Positions 1 through 8,799 of a stretch of DNA of 64,000 nucleotides are shown here, piece by piece. Each line of letters starts with the position of its first letter. The first letter of the stretch is position 1. The stretch covers positions 1 through 64,000 of the forward strand of contig JAFXZI010000010.1 in the NCBI GenBank assembly GCA_017541325.1. Direction: 5' to 3'. The stretch comes from Bacilli bacterium. GTDB lineage: Bacteria > Bacillota_I > Bacilli_A > RF39 > UBA660. A program made the position numbers and the translations under genes. Under the pieces are notes generated by a model. It was not told where the DNA came from. It worked only from the letters and a program-made list of their open reading frames with translations, and made no database searches.

Positions 1-1
1 A

Positions 2-1168
2 TCATGTACCTTAACTAAGGATGGAACAGTAGGAGTAGAAGAATGGTATCGAAGTAATGTTACACTTTCATTCTCAGATAAGAAAGATAACAATAACTCT
101 AATGGAGTTCAATCAGGACTAGCATACTGGCAAATTAATACTACATCAGGAGATCCATCTAGTTGGACAACTCAAAATTCAAATACACAAACAACAGATA
201 CATCATCTACTGATTGGTATGGGCATGTCAAAGATAAAGCAGGACATACAGCAAGATGTAAAATAAATGTTAAACGTGATACAGTGTCCCCACCAAAATG
301 TGATATTTCACATAGTGGAACATATGGATTGGATAGTTGGTATGTATCTAATGTAAGTATATCAATGACAACTTATTCAGATGAAAGAAGTGGATTATAT
401 TCATATGGTATAGGTGGTTATAACAGTAAAAAATCAGATACACATACAACAGATGGAACAAATCTTGCATATACAGGATATGTAATGGATAAAGCCGGAA
501 ATACAAACAGTTGTACAACATCAACATTTAAACGTGATGCAACACCACCAGAGTGTTCATTAGAAAAAACAGGTATATATTATACAGACGGAATATATGG
601 AAAAGTACATTGTACTGACAACTTAGCTGGTGTTAATACAAGTGAAATAGGAACTTTTGGTGGATATACAAAATCAACAACAATTAATAGGCATGACCTA
701 GCTGGAAACGAAACTCCTGTATATATACCAATATCATCTGGAAAAAGATATAAGACAAATAGTTGTACACAATATACAGGAAAAAGATCTTCTGCTTGTG
801 ATTGTGAAACATGGCATTTAACAACAAATGCTGATTTGTGTGGAAGTTATGATTGCTCTTATGATACATATGAACATGGAATGAAAGCTGAAGGAGCTTA
901 TGATACTTTTGGTCAATGTGAACCAATAGCCCAAGTACCTTGTGGACATGGTACACAATGTACTAATTGTCAAATAACTGTTCATCATACACAATATTGT
1001 GCTAAATCTTGTCCAGATTATTGTTCAACTTATTATTGGTGTAGAGCAAGAGTACACGGATGTGACTCATGGACAGGATACACTGGTAAAGATCATCAAT
1101 ATCCAGATGCTTCATGTAGCTCGTTAGAAAACGATACGCAATGTATGAGTGCTACAGTTTATTATTAA
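2..1168 (+). CDS. Secreted repeat protein with Cys-rich C-terminus (5' end outside window)
   Basis: The frame is open from the first bases of the window to a TAA, so this is the last ~388 codons of a longer gene; a GTG at 284 lies inside the repeats and is not the start. Three repeat units of ~90 residues are visible, each opening with a Cys and a W-Y-x-S-N-V or similar segment and closing with an 'DKAG' loop and a K-R-D-[AT]-x-P-P motif. This layout is typical of bacterial Ig-like surface repeats. The last ~145 residues hold about 16 cysteines and many Tyr/Thr, suggesting a disulfide-rich extracellular module. No sortase motif or C-terminal membrane segment is visible. Function unknown; surface adhesion or envelope binding would be a guess. 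A terminator follows at once. Confidence 0.75.
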   Translation, partial: SCTLTKDGTVGVEEWYRSNVTLSFSDKKDNNNSNGVQSGLAYWQINTTSGDPSSWTTQNSNTQTTDTSSTDWYGHVKDKAGHTARCKINVKRDTVSPPKCDISHSGTYGLDSWYVSNVSISMTTYSDERSGLYSYGIGGYNSKKSDTHTTDGTNLAYTGYVMDKAGNTNSCTTSTFKRDATPPECSLEKTGIYYTDGIYGKVHCTDNLAGVNTSEIGTFGGYTKSTTINRHDLAGNETPVYIPISSGKRYKTNSCTQYTGKRSSACDCETWHLTTNADLCGSYDCSYDTYEHGMKAEGAYDTFGQCEPIAQVPCGHGTQCTNCQITVHHTQYCAKSCPDYCSTYYWCRARVHGCDSWTGYTGKDHQYPDASCSSLENDTQCMSATVYY

Positions 1169-1196
1169 AGAAGTTTATAAATTAAACTTCTTTTTA
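1167..1196 (+). terminator. Rho-independent terminator
   Basis: Ten-base-pair stem (1167-1176 with 1184-1193) overlapping the stop codon of the preceding gene, 7-nt loop, then a T-rich tail. Confidence 0.8.
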
Positions 1197-1252
1197 TTTT
1201 GTATTATTTATTATATAATAATACATATACATATCATTTTAGGGGGGATTAT

Positions 1253-3178
1253 ATGGAAGATGAATTATACTGTGCAGTATTATATACTCCACTTGAAGTA
1301 AATGGTATTTTTATTGCCTATCAACCAATTGGTGTAATAAAGGGTTCGTATGATGCGAAAAGAAGAATTATAACATCATCTGCTTCTAAACGTGAATATG
1401 AAATGGTAGATGCTGGTATTCTTCATATGGAAGATTTACAAAACATAGATGTTACTGGACTTTCTGATGTAGAAGCTGGTTTATTAAAAAACGGGTTGTT
1501 TTTTGCTTTTCCAATTACTGAAGCAGAATTAAATGCAAAATTGCAATACGAAAGATCAACAGAAGAAGGAGGAAAAGCTATTGAACTTGGAACAGCGGAT
1601 GAAGATGATGAAGTTTTATATGAAACTGCTGCGGCATACTACAATCTTTTTTCTGTTTATAGTGCCACTGATCAGATGAATAATTTTTATATGGTAGATG
1701 GGGATTCTAAAAGTGTATTAATGGTAAATGATCTTGGAAAAGATTTAGATACTGTTTTAGATGAAGCAGAAAATCATACTATTAATTCATTACCTATGGT
1801 ATCCGTAGATATACCTATATTAAATGAATTAGTTTATAGCTTAAGGAATTTTTTGTATGGTTCTGATGAAGAGGTATCAAATCAAGAAAAAGAGGAAGAG
1901 CAAACAGAAACAAATAAAAAACTAGATCCTTTTAATTTTGATCCAGATGAATTAGAACGTTTGGTTTGTTCAGAAGTAATTGGACAAGAAGAAGCGATAA
2001 GTAGTGTAGTAACTACTCTTTACAACAATTATACTTATTGTATGGATGCTCCAGGTTCAAGATCAAATATTTTAATTGTTGGACCAGCTGGTTGCGGTAA
2101 AAGTGAAATTGTAGAATCAATTAGAAGACATCTTGATGTACCGGTTGCAATATTTGATATGAGTAATTCTTCTAAAACAGGTCTTGTAGGTAATTCAGTT
2201 ATACAAGCTATTAGAAATTTAGTAAAAGCAGCTGGTGGAGATATAGAAAAAGCTCAAAATGGTGGAATAATAGTTTTTGAAGAAATTGATAAAATTAAAT
2301 TAACTACTGCAAATGAAGCTAATCAAGGAGTTCAAGATGAGATTCTTACTATGCTAAGTGGTAAAGATGTTACTGTTCCTGCAGAAGGTGTTTATGACAG
2401 TAGTTTTGTATTTAATACATCTAATGTAACTTTTATAAGTTGTGGCGCATTTAGTGAATTGTTTGAATCAAGAAAAAAAGAAAATAAACATATTGGTTTT
2501 ATGTCCGAAGCTCCTCAAAATGTATTTAGACCTGTAACAACTGAAGATTTTAATAAATCTGGAATTAAACCTGAAGTAATTAGAAGACATGAAGCAATTG
2601 TTACTATAAAGAATCTAGAAGAAAAAGATTTGTATAAAATAACTACTTCTTCAAAAATATCTCATTTATTGATTATGGAAGAAGCATTCAATAAACATGA
2701 TCATGTTGTAGTAAAAAGAGAACCAGAATATGCTCATAAGGTAGCAGAAGTTGCAAAAAAAGAAGATATCGGTGCTAGTGGAATTAAAAGAGTAGTTGAA
2801 AAATCTTTAAGTGTTGCGATTAGAGCGATTCGTATGTTAAACAGAGCTGGAGGAACTCTAGTTCTTAGAAAAGAAACAGTAATAGATTCTTCTGATTTTG
2901 ATTTATATGCATTGGATGGAAGAATAGTTTATAAAAAAGGAATTGTTCCAGCATTAGAAGATAAAACAGTTACTACAACAAGCGAGGAATCGGAAGAGTT
3001 ATATACAGCTAAAACTGTTAGAACTCAAGTTACATCAACATATGATGATAATAATCCAAATCTTGGAACTTCTAGTTCTGGTGAAATTGAAAATAAATAT
3101 GGTACTGAACTATTAGTCGATGATAAAGATAAAGAAAAAGATAGTTCTAAGGTAAAAAGAATAGAGAGGGTAAAATGA
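1253..3178 (+). CDS. AAA+ ATPase, ClpX/Clp-like
   Basis: 641 residues from ATG 1253, which sits behind an AGGGGGG ribosome binding site at 1241; an upstream in-frame ATG at 1199 has no such site. The first ~220 residues match no family I recognise and end in an acidic, Glu/Gln-rich linker. The AAA+ core follows: Walker A G-P-A-G-C-G-K-S near residue 277 and Walker B I-I-V-F-E-E-I-D near 340, then a region like the C-terminal small domain of ClpX/HslU. The spacing resembles AAA_2 unfoldases, but there is no N-terminal zinc finger and no clear ClpP-docking loop, so a substrate-remodelling ATPase is the safest call. It overlaps queH by 4 nt (ATGA), which implies translational coupling. Confidence 0.7.
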   Translation: MEDELYCAVLYTPLEVNGIFIAYQPIGVIKGSYDAKRRIITSSASKREYEMVDAGILHMEDLQNIDVTGLSDVEAGLLKNGLFFAFPITEAELNAKLQYERSTEEGGKAIELGTADEDDEVLYETAAAYYNLFSVYSATDQMNNFYMVDGDSKSVLMVNDLGKDLDTVLDEAENHTINSLPMVSVDIPILNELVYSLRNFLYGSDEEVSNQEKEEEQTETNKKLDPFNFDPDELERLVCSEVIGQEEAISSVVTTLYNNYTYCMDAPGSRSNILIVGPAGCGKSEIVESIRRHLDVPVAIFDMSNSSKTGLVGNSVIQAIRNLVKAAGGDIEKAQNGGIIVFEEIDKIKLTTANEANQGVQDEILTMLSGKDVTVPAEGVYDSSFVFNTSNVTFISCGAFSELFESRKKENKHIGFMSEAPQNVFRPVTTEDFNKSGIKPEVIRRHEAIVTIKNLEEKDLYKITTSSKISHLLIMEEAFNKHDHVVVKREPEYAHKVAEVAKKEDIGASGIKRVVEKSLSVAIRAIRMLNRAGGTLVLRKETVIDSSDFDLYALDGRIVYKKGIVPALEDKTVTTTSEESEELYTAKTVRTQVTSTYDDNNPNLGTSSSGEIENKYGTELLVDDKDKEKDSSKVKRIERVK

Positions 3179-3771
3179 ATTATCAATTAGAAATGGATAA
3201 AATATTAGAAAGTTTAGATAGTAAAAAAAGACTGTTATTACATGCATGTTGTGCACCATGTTCTTCATATGTACTTGAATATTTAACTAATTATTTTGAT
3301 ATTACAATTTTATACTATAATCCTAATATTTATCCAAAAGAAGAATTTGATAAAAGATTTGAAGAGTTAACAAAATTAATAAAAGAATTACCACATAGTA
3401 ATTCTATAGAATTAATTGAAGGACGTTATGATTATAATGATTTTCTAAATATTGCTAAAGGAAGAGAACATATTCCTGAAGGTGGAGAAAGGTGTTTTAA
3501 GTGCTATGAACTTAGAATGAGGGAAGCTGCAGAATATGCTAAAAATAATAATTATGATTACTTTACAACAACTCTTTCTATTAGTCCTTATAAGAATTCT
3601 AATAAGTTAAATGAAATTGGAGAATTATTAGAAAAAGAATTAGGTATTAAATACTTATATGCAGATTTTAAAAAGAAAAATGGATATAAAAGAAGTATTG
3701 AATTATCTAAAGAATATAATTTATATCGTCAAGATTATTGCGGTTGTATATATTCAAAGAAGAATGATTAA
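3175..3771 (+). CDS. queH: Epoxyqueuosine reductase QueH
   Basis: 198 residues. QueH catalyses the last step of queuosine formation, reducing epoxyqueuosine to queuosine in tRNA with an Fe-S cluster. The family hallmarks are present: the N-terminal H-A-C-C-A-P-C-S motif near residue 24, the middle C-F-K-C pair near 105 and the C-terminal Y-C-G-C near 190, together giving the conserved Cys set. Length fits the DUF208/QueH family. It starts within the stop of the AAA+ gene (ATGA) and is followed by a terminator. No other queuosine biosynthesis or salvage gene is in the window. Confidence 0.9.
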   Translation: MNYQLEMDKILESLDSKKRLLLHACCAPCSSYVLEYLTNYFDITILYYNPNIYPKEEFDKRFEELTKLIKELPHSNSIELIEGRYDYNDFLNIAKGREHIPEGGERCFKCYELRMREAAEYAKNNNYDYFTTTLSISPYKNSNKLNEIGELLEKELGIKYLYADFKKKNGYKRSIELSKEYNLYRQDYCGCIYSKKND

Positions 3772-3787
3772 TATTCTTCTTTTTTTG
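3756..3787 (+). terminator. Rho-independent terminator after queH
   Basis: Ten-base-pair stem (3756-3765 with 3773-3782) overlapping the queH stop codon, followed by a run of T. Confidence 0.8.
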
Positions 3788-3813
3788 TTATAATTAGATT
3801 AGAGGTGATTATC

Positions 3814-4554
3814 TTGAAGATAAAGAAATTTACTAAAATGAGAAGAAACAATTTATATAAATTAACTCTTGAAGATGATTCAACTATCTTAGTTCACGAA
3901 GAATTAATATTAAAAAAAGAAATGTTATTAAATAAGGAAATAGATCAAGATACTATTGATAATATAGATAGATTAAATAATAATTTAAATGCTTATGATC
4001 TTGCTATTAAATATATTTCTGGTAGATATCACTCTATTCATGAAGTAAGAGATTATTTGAAAAAGAAAGAAATAGATAAAGAGGTAATAGAAGAAGTAAT
4101 ATCTAAAATGCTTAAACAAAAGTATTTAGATGATAAAGTATTTACTAAAGCATTTATATCAGATCAAATTAATTTTACAAACAACGGACCGTATAAAATT
4201 CGAAGAGAATTAGAAAATTTCTATGTAAGAGATTCTATTATTGATGAAGAATTAGAATTATTTGATTATGCTAAAGAAAAAGAAAGATTAGAAGTGCTAA
4301 TTCCAAAATATGTAAAAACTATAAGAAATAAGAGTTATTCTATGATGAAGAAAAAAGTAGTAGATCATTTCTCCGATTTAGGTTATACCAAAAGTATTAT
4401 TATTAGTTTACTTGATTTAATTGAATATGATGACAAGGATATATATTTAAAAGAATATGAGAAAGTAAAAAAGAGATTATCTAGAAAATATAGTGGTGAG
4501 GAACTAGATTTTAAAGTTAGACAATCGCTATATCAAAAGGGCTTTAGAGAATAA
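3814..4554 (+). CDS. recX: Regulatory protein RecX
   Basis: 246 residues from TTG 3814. An AGAGGTGAT ribosome binding site lies just upstream, and the GTG at 3805 is part of that site, so TTG is preferred. RecX binds RecA filaments and modulates recombination activity. The family core is visible as repeated three-helix units, e.g. the A-x-x-Y-I-S-G-R-Y-H-S segment followed by 'EVRDYLKKK' and later 'LKQKYLDDKVF'. The length is near that of B. subtilis RecX. No recA is in the window; lexA lies far downstream at 44238. It is convergent with prsA and shares a bidirectional terminator with it. Confidence 0.85.
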   Translation: MKIKKFTKMRRNNLYKLTLEDDSTILVHEELILKKEMLLNKEIDQDTIDNIDRLNNNLNAYDLAIKYISGRYHSIHEVRDYLKKKEIDKEVIEEVISKMLKQKYLDDKVFTKAFISDQINFTNNGPYKIRRELENFYVRDSIIDEELELFDYAKEKERLEVLIPKYVKTIRNKSYSMMKKKVVDHFSDLGYTKSIIISLLDLIEYDDKDIYLKEYEKVKKRLSRKYSGEELDFKVRQSLYQKGFRE

Positions 4555-4587
4555 AAAAATATCCACAATTAATGTGGATATTTTTTA
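4553..4587. terminator. Bidirectional terminator between recX and prsA
   Basis: Near-perfect 14-bp stem (4554-4567 with 4573-4586) with a 5-nt loop. It has an A run on the left and a T run on the right, so it can end transcription from both convergent genes. Confidence 0.85.
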
Positions 4588-5592
4588 TTTTGTATTTGTT
4601 TCAATATAAGTTTTATATTGATTTTTTAATGAAGCATCTTGAATTTCTACTTTGTTTTTCTTTCTTAATTCTATTAGAGCTTTAATTTGAATTTTTTCAT
4701 CTGATTCTTTCTTTTTAGTAACTAATGCATCGATAATTTTGTCTTTTACTTTATCTAGTTTTTCTTTATCTTTTTCATCAGTTTTTAGAATTATATGATA
4801 TCCATAAGCAGATTCAACTGGAGTTTTAGTATATTCTCCAACTTTTAAATCATAAGCAGCTTTTTCAAATGAAGCATCCATTTCTCCTTTATTGAAGAAA
4901 TCTACATCTCCACCTTTACTAGCAGAACCTTCATCTTCAGAATTCTTTTTAGCTAGTTCGGCAAATTTATCTTTAACATTTTTCTTATCTTCTTTATTTA
5001 ATTCTTTAATAAGTTTTTCTGCTTTTTCTTTAGCTTCAGTTTTAGCTTTTTCTATAGTTTCTTCATCAGCACCATCTTCATAGTTTGCTTTAATTAATAT
5101 GTGACTAACTCTAATATCACCAACTATTTCATCATCATAATAGTTTTTAATTTCTTTATCAGTTAGATTGTCTTTTATATAGTCATCAGTAGCTAGACCT
5201 CTTTTATAATCTAATGTTAGTAATTCTCTTAATTCTTTTTCAGAACTAACTCCGTATGCTTGAGTTAACATTTCTTCAAAACTGGCATATGTACTACTAT
5301 AATATGCATCAAAGTAATATTTTAATTGTTTAACTTGTCCATCTACATAATCTTTAACTTCATCATTTGTTTTATATGCTTTATTTAATAATTGAGAATC
5401 GATCATATCAAGTAAAACAGATAATGCATATTTTTCTTTCATTTCGTTATATAAATCGTCTACTGCTATGTCGTCTCCTTTACCTATAGTTACTACTGCT
5501 TCTTTTCCATTTTCAAGTTTTGGTACTTTTCCACATCCTGTTACTAGTGCAGGAATTATAAGTAATCCAACTAATATTTTCCAATTCTTCAT
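4585..5592 (-). CDS. prsA: Foldase lipoprotein PrsA (parvulin-type PPIase)
   Basis: 335 residues. A lipoprotein signal peptide ends in the lipobox V-T-G-C (Cys near residue 20). It is followed by a helical N-terminal chaperone region and one parvulin domain (about residues 160-275) with the V-S-H-I-L-I-K opening, the G-G-D-V-D-F-F segment and the G-Y-H-I-I-L closing strand. PrsA acts on the outer face of the membrane, folding proteins that leave the Sec channel. Two single-domain features (lipid anchor and one PPIase domain) match Bacillus PrsA. AGGAGG lies ahead of the ATG. A HIT protein gene lies upstream on the same strand with about 60 nt between. Confidence 0.92.
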   Translation of the reverse strand: MKNWKILVGLLIIPALVTGCGKVPKLENGKEAVVTIGKGDDIAVDDLYNEMKEKYALSVLLDMIDSQLLNKAYKTNDEVKDYVDGQVKQLKYYFDAYYSSTYASFEEMLTQAYGVSSEKELRELLTLDYKRGLATDDYIKDNLTDKEIKNYYDDEIVGDIRVSHILIKANYEDGADEETIEKAKTEAKEKAEKLIKELNKEDKKNVKDKFAELAKKNSEDEGSASKGGDVDFFNKGEMDASFEKAAYDLKVGEYTKTPVESAYGYHIILKTDEKDKEKLDKVKDKIIDALVTKKKESDEKIQIKALIELRKKNKVEIQDASLKNQYKTYIETNTK

Positions 5593-5653
5593 ATTTTCCT
5601 CCTGTCTAATAAAATAATAACAAATTAGTTTTTAAAATACAATAATTTGGACT

Positions 5654-6040
5654 TTATTGCATTAATTTAAATACTTCTTCGGCACTTTTAACTCCGTGTT
5701 TATCTTTAGATAAATTCATTTCATCATCAACTGTTCTTGGAACAAGATGCAAATGAAAATGTTTAATTGCTTGTCCATATCCATTATTTTGAATTAAAGT
5801 GCATCCATCAATATTTAGTTTTTCTGTTAATTGCTTTTTAATAATCTTAGCAACTTTAAATACTTCTAATAGAGTATCTTGATCAATAGAATCTATATCT
5901 TGTGTATGTTCTTTTGGTAAAACTAAAGCATGACCACTACTAAATGGTTCAATATCTAATATTACTTTTACTTTTTCATTTTCATACAAAGTATAACTAG
6001 GAATTTCTCCTTTTATTATTTTACAAAAAATACAATCCAT
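5654..6040 (-). CDS. HIT-family nucleotide hydrolase
   Basis: 128 residues, the usual size of Hint/HinT-type proteins. The catalytic histidine triad is visible near residue 100 as H-F-H-L-H-L-V-P, and the N-terminal C-x-x-C (residues 3 and 6) fits a zinc site found in many HIT proteins. These enzymes hydrolyse purine nucleoside phosphoramidates or related adenylylated compounds in the cytoplasm. AGGAGG-type site just upstream. It is divergent from the suf operon and followed on the same strand by prsA, a pairing common in Firmicutes. The exact substrate cannot be read from sequence. Confidence 0.88.
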   Translation of the reverse strand: MDCIFCKIIKGEIPSYTLYENEKVKVILDIEPFSSGHALVLPKEHTQDIDSIDQDTLLEVFKVAKIIKKQLTEKLNIDGCTLIQNNGYGQAIKHFHLHLVPRTVDDEMNLSKDKHGVKSAEEVFKLMQ

Positions 6041-6079
6041 ATTTTCTCCTCCTATATAGAATTATATAAGTAAAAAATG

Positions 6080-6109
6080 TTAACTTCAAGTATATTATTA
6101 TGATATAAT
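6080..6109 (+). promoter_or_regulatory. Sigma-A-type promoter of the suf operon
   Basis: TTAACT at 6080, 18-nt spacer, TATAAT at 6104 with a TG extension. Transcription would start near 6116, which rules out the ATG at 6113 as the sufC start. No Fe-S repressor site was recognised. Confidence 0.7.
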
Positions 6110-6136
6110 ATTATGCAGGAAGAGACGGGTGTTAGT

Positions 6137-6871
6137 ATGCTTAAAATAGATAAATTAACTGCTAAAATTGGAGATAGAAAAATACTAGATAAATTTGATC
6201 TTGAAATACAAGACGGAGAAATTCATGCCATTATGGGACCTAATGGAACAGGTAAAAGTACTTTATCTAAAATTATTATGGGAAGTAATGATTATGATAT
6301 AAAAAATGGTTCTATTATTTTTAATGGTGAAGATATAACGAATTTGGAAGTAGATGAAAGAAGTAGAAAAGGCATTTTTTTATCAATGCAAAGTCCAATT
6401 AGTGTAGAAGGAGTTACTAATAGAGAGTTTTTACGTACAGCATTAAATGCTAGAAGTAATGAACCTTTAGGCTTATTTGATTTTATTAAAAAAACAGAAC
6501 AAAATATAAAAGATTTAGATATAAAAAATGATATTTTAACTCAAAATATTAATGATGGTAGTAGTGGAGGAGAAAGAAAAAAGAATGAAGTTCTTCAAAT
6601 AAAAGTATTAGAGCCATCATTTATAATTCTTGATGAAATAGATAGCGGACTTGATGTAGATAGCTTAAAAATAGTATGTGATAACTTAAATAAATATAAG
6701 GAAGAACATCCTAAAACATCTATTTTGATAATTACTCATTATTCTAGACTTCTTGATTATATAAAACCAGATTTTGTACATAAAATGATGGATGGACGTA
6801 TAGTTGAAACAGGAGATGTTTCTTTGGCATATGAAATAGATAAATCGGGTTATGGAGAAATAGATGCTTAA
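6137..6871 (+). CDS. sufC: Fe-S assembly ATPase SufC
   Basis: 244 residues from ATG 6137; the in-frame ATG at 6113 overlaps the predicted transcription start. SufC is the cytoplasmic ABC-type ATPase that drives the SufB-SufD scaffold. The Walker A motif is G-P-N-G-T-G-K-S near residue 34, the signature is S-S-G-G-E-R-K-K near 140, and Walker B is F-I-I-L-D-E-I-D-S-G. The sequence 'GEIHAIMGPNGTGKST' is characteristic of SufC rather than other ABC proteins. First gene of the operon; it overlaps sufD by 8 nt. Confidence 0.95.
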   Translation: MLKIDKLTAKIGDRKILDKFDLEIQDGEIHAIMGPNGTGKSTLSKIIMGSNDYDIKNGSIIFNGEDITNLEVDERSRKGIFLSMQSPISVEGVTNREFLRTALNARSNEPLGLFDFIKKTEQNIKDLDIKNDILTQNINDGSSGGERKKNEVLQIKVLEPSFIILDEIDSGLDVDSLKIVCDNLNKYKEEHPKTSILIITHYSRLLDYIKPDFVHKMMDGRIVETGDVSLAYEIDKSGYGEIDA

Positions 6872-7580
6872 ATTAAATGTTACAAGAGATGATAAATTAG
6901 ATGACATTATTATTACAGAAGATACTTCAATTGAATTAAATTTAGTTAATTGTAATAAAGATATAAATATTGATGTAATGGATAATATGTGTCTAGAAGT
7001 ATTTGAATTAGATATTAATACTAAGAATAAGATTAATTATAATTTAAGAGAGAATAGTAGAGTAATTGTTAATAAATTAGCTAGAGATAATAGTGATATT
7101 ACTACAGTTAAAATAGATGGAGAAAATGCAAGTTTAAAATATTATAGTAGTATTATGAATTATAAAAATAATGAATATACTTTTAAAACAATTCAAAGTA
7201 AAGATAATACTGAAAGTATAGTAGTAAATCATTGTATTAATTTTACTAATAATACTTTTAAGTTTTTAGTAGATTCTAAAATTAATAAAAAAATGCATAA
7301 TTGTTATTCTATGCAAGATAATAAAATTATAGATTTAGGTAATGGTCATAATTATATAACTCCAAATTTACTTGTTGATAGTGAAGATATTGAGGCAGAA
7401 CACTCTGCATATATTGGTAAGTTTAAAAAAGATGTGCTTTTTTACTTAATGAGTAGAGGAATAAAAAAGGAAGATGCTGAAATGTTGCTTACAAAGGGAT
7501 TTTTATTACATAATATGATACTTACTGGAGGAGAAGAGACAGATTTTAATAGTTTTATAGATAACAATTATAATAATTAG
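6864..7580 (+). CDS. sufD: Short SufD-like Fe-S scaffold subunit
   Basis: 238 residues, about half of a typical SufD (~430). The N-terminal half has diverged into a beta-rich, Asn/Lys-rich stretch; the C-terminal ~60 residues keep the SufB/SufD signature, with A-E-H-S-A-Y-I-G-K and a D-V-L-F-Y-L-M-S-R-G segment followed by the closing helix. SufD pairs with SufB and contacts SufC. Position between sufC and sufS and the 8-nt overlap with sufC support the call. The missing part is most of the N-terminal domain and some beta-helix rungs. There is no frameshift or extra open frame upstream, so it appears to be a shortened but intact gene. Confidence 0.8.
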   Translation: MLKLNVTRDDKLDDIIITEDTSIELNLVNCNKDINIDVMDNMCLEVFELDINTKNKINYNLRENSRVIVNKLARDNSDITTVKIDGENASLKYYSSIMNYKNNEYTFKTIQSKDNTESIVVNHCINFTNNTFKFLVDSKINKKMHNCYSMQDNKIIDLGNGHNYITPNLLVDSEDIEAEHSAYIGKFKKDVLFYLMSRGIKKEDAEMLLTKGFLLHNMILTGGEETDFNSFIDNNYNN

Positions 7581-7594
7581 AAAGATGGTGTTTT

Positions 7595-8791
7595 ATGAGA
7601 TTAGAAGATTTTCCAATATTAAAAAATAATATTATATATTTTGATAATGGTGCAACAACTTTTAAACCACAAAAAGTAATAGATAAAATTAATGAATATT
7701 ATAAAGAGTATACTTCTAATGCTCATAGAGGAGACTATGATTATAGTTTAAAAGTTGATACTGAATATGAGAATGTTAGAGTAAAAATTAAGGATTTTAT
7801 CAATGCAAAACAAAAAGAGGAAATAGTTTTTACTAGTGGTACAACTCATTCTTTAAATCAAGTTATATTTGGTTATTGTAGTAAGATTTTAAAAGAAGGA
7901 GACGAGGTGCTAATATCAAAAGCTGAACATGCATCTAATGTTCTTCCTTGGATGATTTTATCCGAAAAAATAGGATTTAATATTAAATATATTCCGTTAG
8001 ATAGTAATTATGAAATAAATATAGAAGATGTTAAAAAAAGTATTACTGATAAAACTAAAATAATATCTCTTGCACATGTATCTAATGTAATAGGAGATAT
8101 TAGACCAATTAAAGAAATTGGATCTATTTGTAAAGAAAGAAACATTTTATTTATTGTTGATGCAGCTCAAAGCATAGGTCATTTAAAAATAGATGTAGAA
8201 GATATGAACATAGATTTTCTAGCTGCTTCTGCCCATAAGATGTTAGGTCCTACTGGAACAGGATTCTTATATGGTAAAATGGATTATTTAAAAGAAACCG
8301 ATCCACTTATGTATGGTGGAGGAATGAATTCATATTTTGAAAGTGATTTTACTTATGAACTTAAAAATGTTCCGTTAAAATTTGAAGCAGGAACACAAAA
8401 TATTGCTGGTGTACTTGGAATGGGTGCAGCGATAGATTATTTAAAAGAAATAGGATTAGATAAAATACATGAATATGAATATGAGTTAAAAAAATATGCT
8501 GTTTCAAAATTAAAAGAAGTACCTAATATTATTATTTATAATGAAAAAAGTAAGAGTGGATGCTTAACTTTTAATATTGATAAAGTATTTAGCCAAGATA
8601 CTGCAGTATTTTTAAATAATTATAATATTTGTGTTAGAAGCGGTAATCATTGTGCTAAAATTCTAAAAGATGAAATTGGTGCTACAAATACTTGTAGAGC
8701 AATATTTTACTTATATAATACTAAAGAAGAAATAGATAAATTTGTAGAAGTATTAAAAATGCAAGATAAAATTTATGATAATATAGTGTAG
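7595..8791 (+). CDS. sufS: Cysteine desulfurase SufS
   Basis: 398 residues. This PLP enzyme removes sulfur from L-cysteine and passes it to SufU. The N-terminal 'NAHRGDYDYS' and 'FTSGTTHSLN' segments match SufS/CsdA. The PLP lysine is in S-A-H-K-M-L-G-P-T-G (K215), and the catalytic Cys is in R-S-G-N-H-C-A (C353), the group II pattern that works with SufU or SufE. Length is normal (~405). 14 nt after sufD, 8 nt before sufU, all one transcript. Confidence 0.95.
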   Translation: MRLEDFPILKNNIIYFDNGATTFKPQKVIDKINEYYKEYTSNAHRGDYDYSLKVDTEYENVRVKIKDFINAKQKEEIVFTSGTTHSLNQVIFGYCSKILKEGDEVLISKAEHASNVLPWMILSEKIGFNIKYIPLDSNYEINIEDVKKSITDKTKIISLAHVSNVIGDIRPIKEIGSICKERNILFIVDAAQSIGHLKIDVEDMNIDFLAASAHKMLGPTGTGFLYGKMDYLKETDPLMYGGGMNSYFESDFTYELKNVPLKFEAGTQNIAGVLGMGAAIDYLKEIGLDKIHEYEYELKKYAVSKLKEVPNIIIYNEKSKSGCLTFNIDKVFSQDTAVFLNNYNICVRSGNHCAKILKDEIGATNTCRAIFYLYNTKEEIDKFVEVLKMQDKIYDNIV

Positions 8792-8799
8792 GTGATAAT

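Noticed and set aside
684-956. Minus-strand frame opposite the first gene
   Set aside because: No ribosome site and no sensible protein; it mirrors the repeat gene on the other strand.
284-1168. GTG at 284 as the start of the first gene
   Set aside because: The same frame is open back to base 2 and contains another copy of the repeat, so the true start is outside the window.
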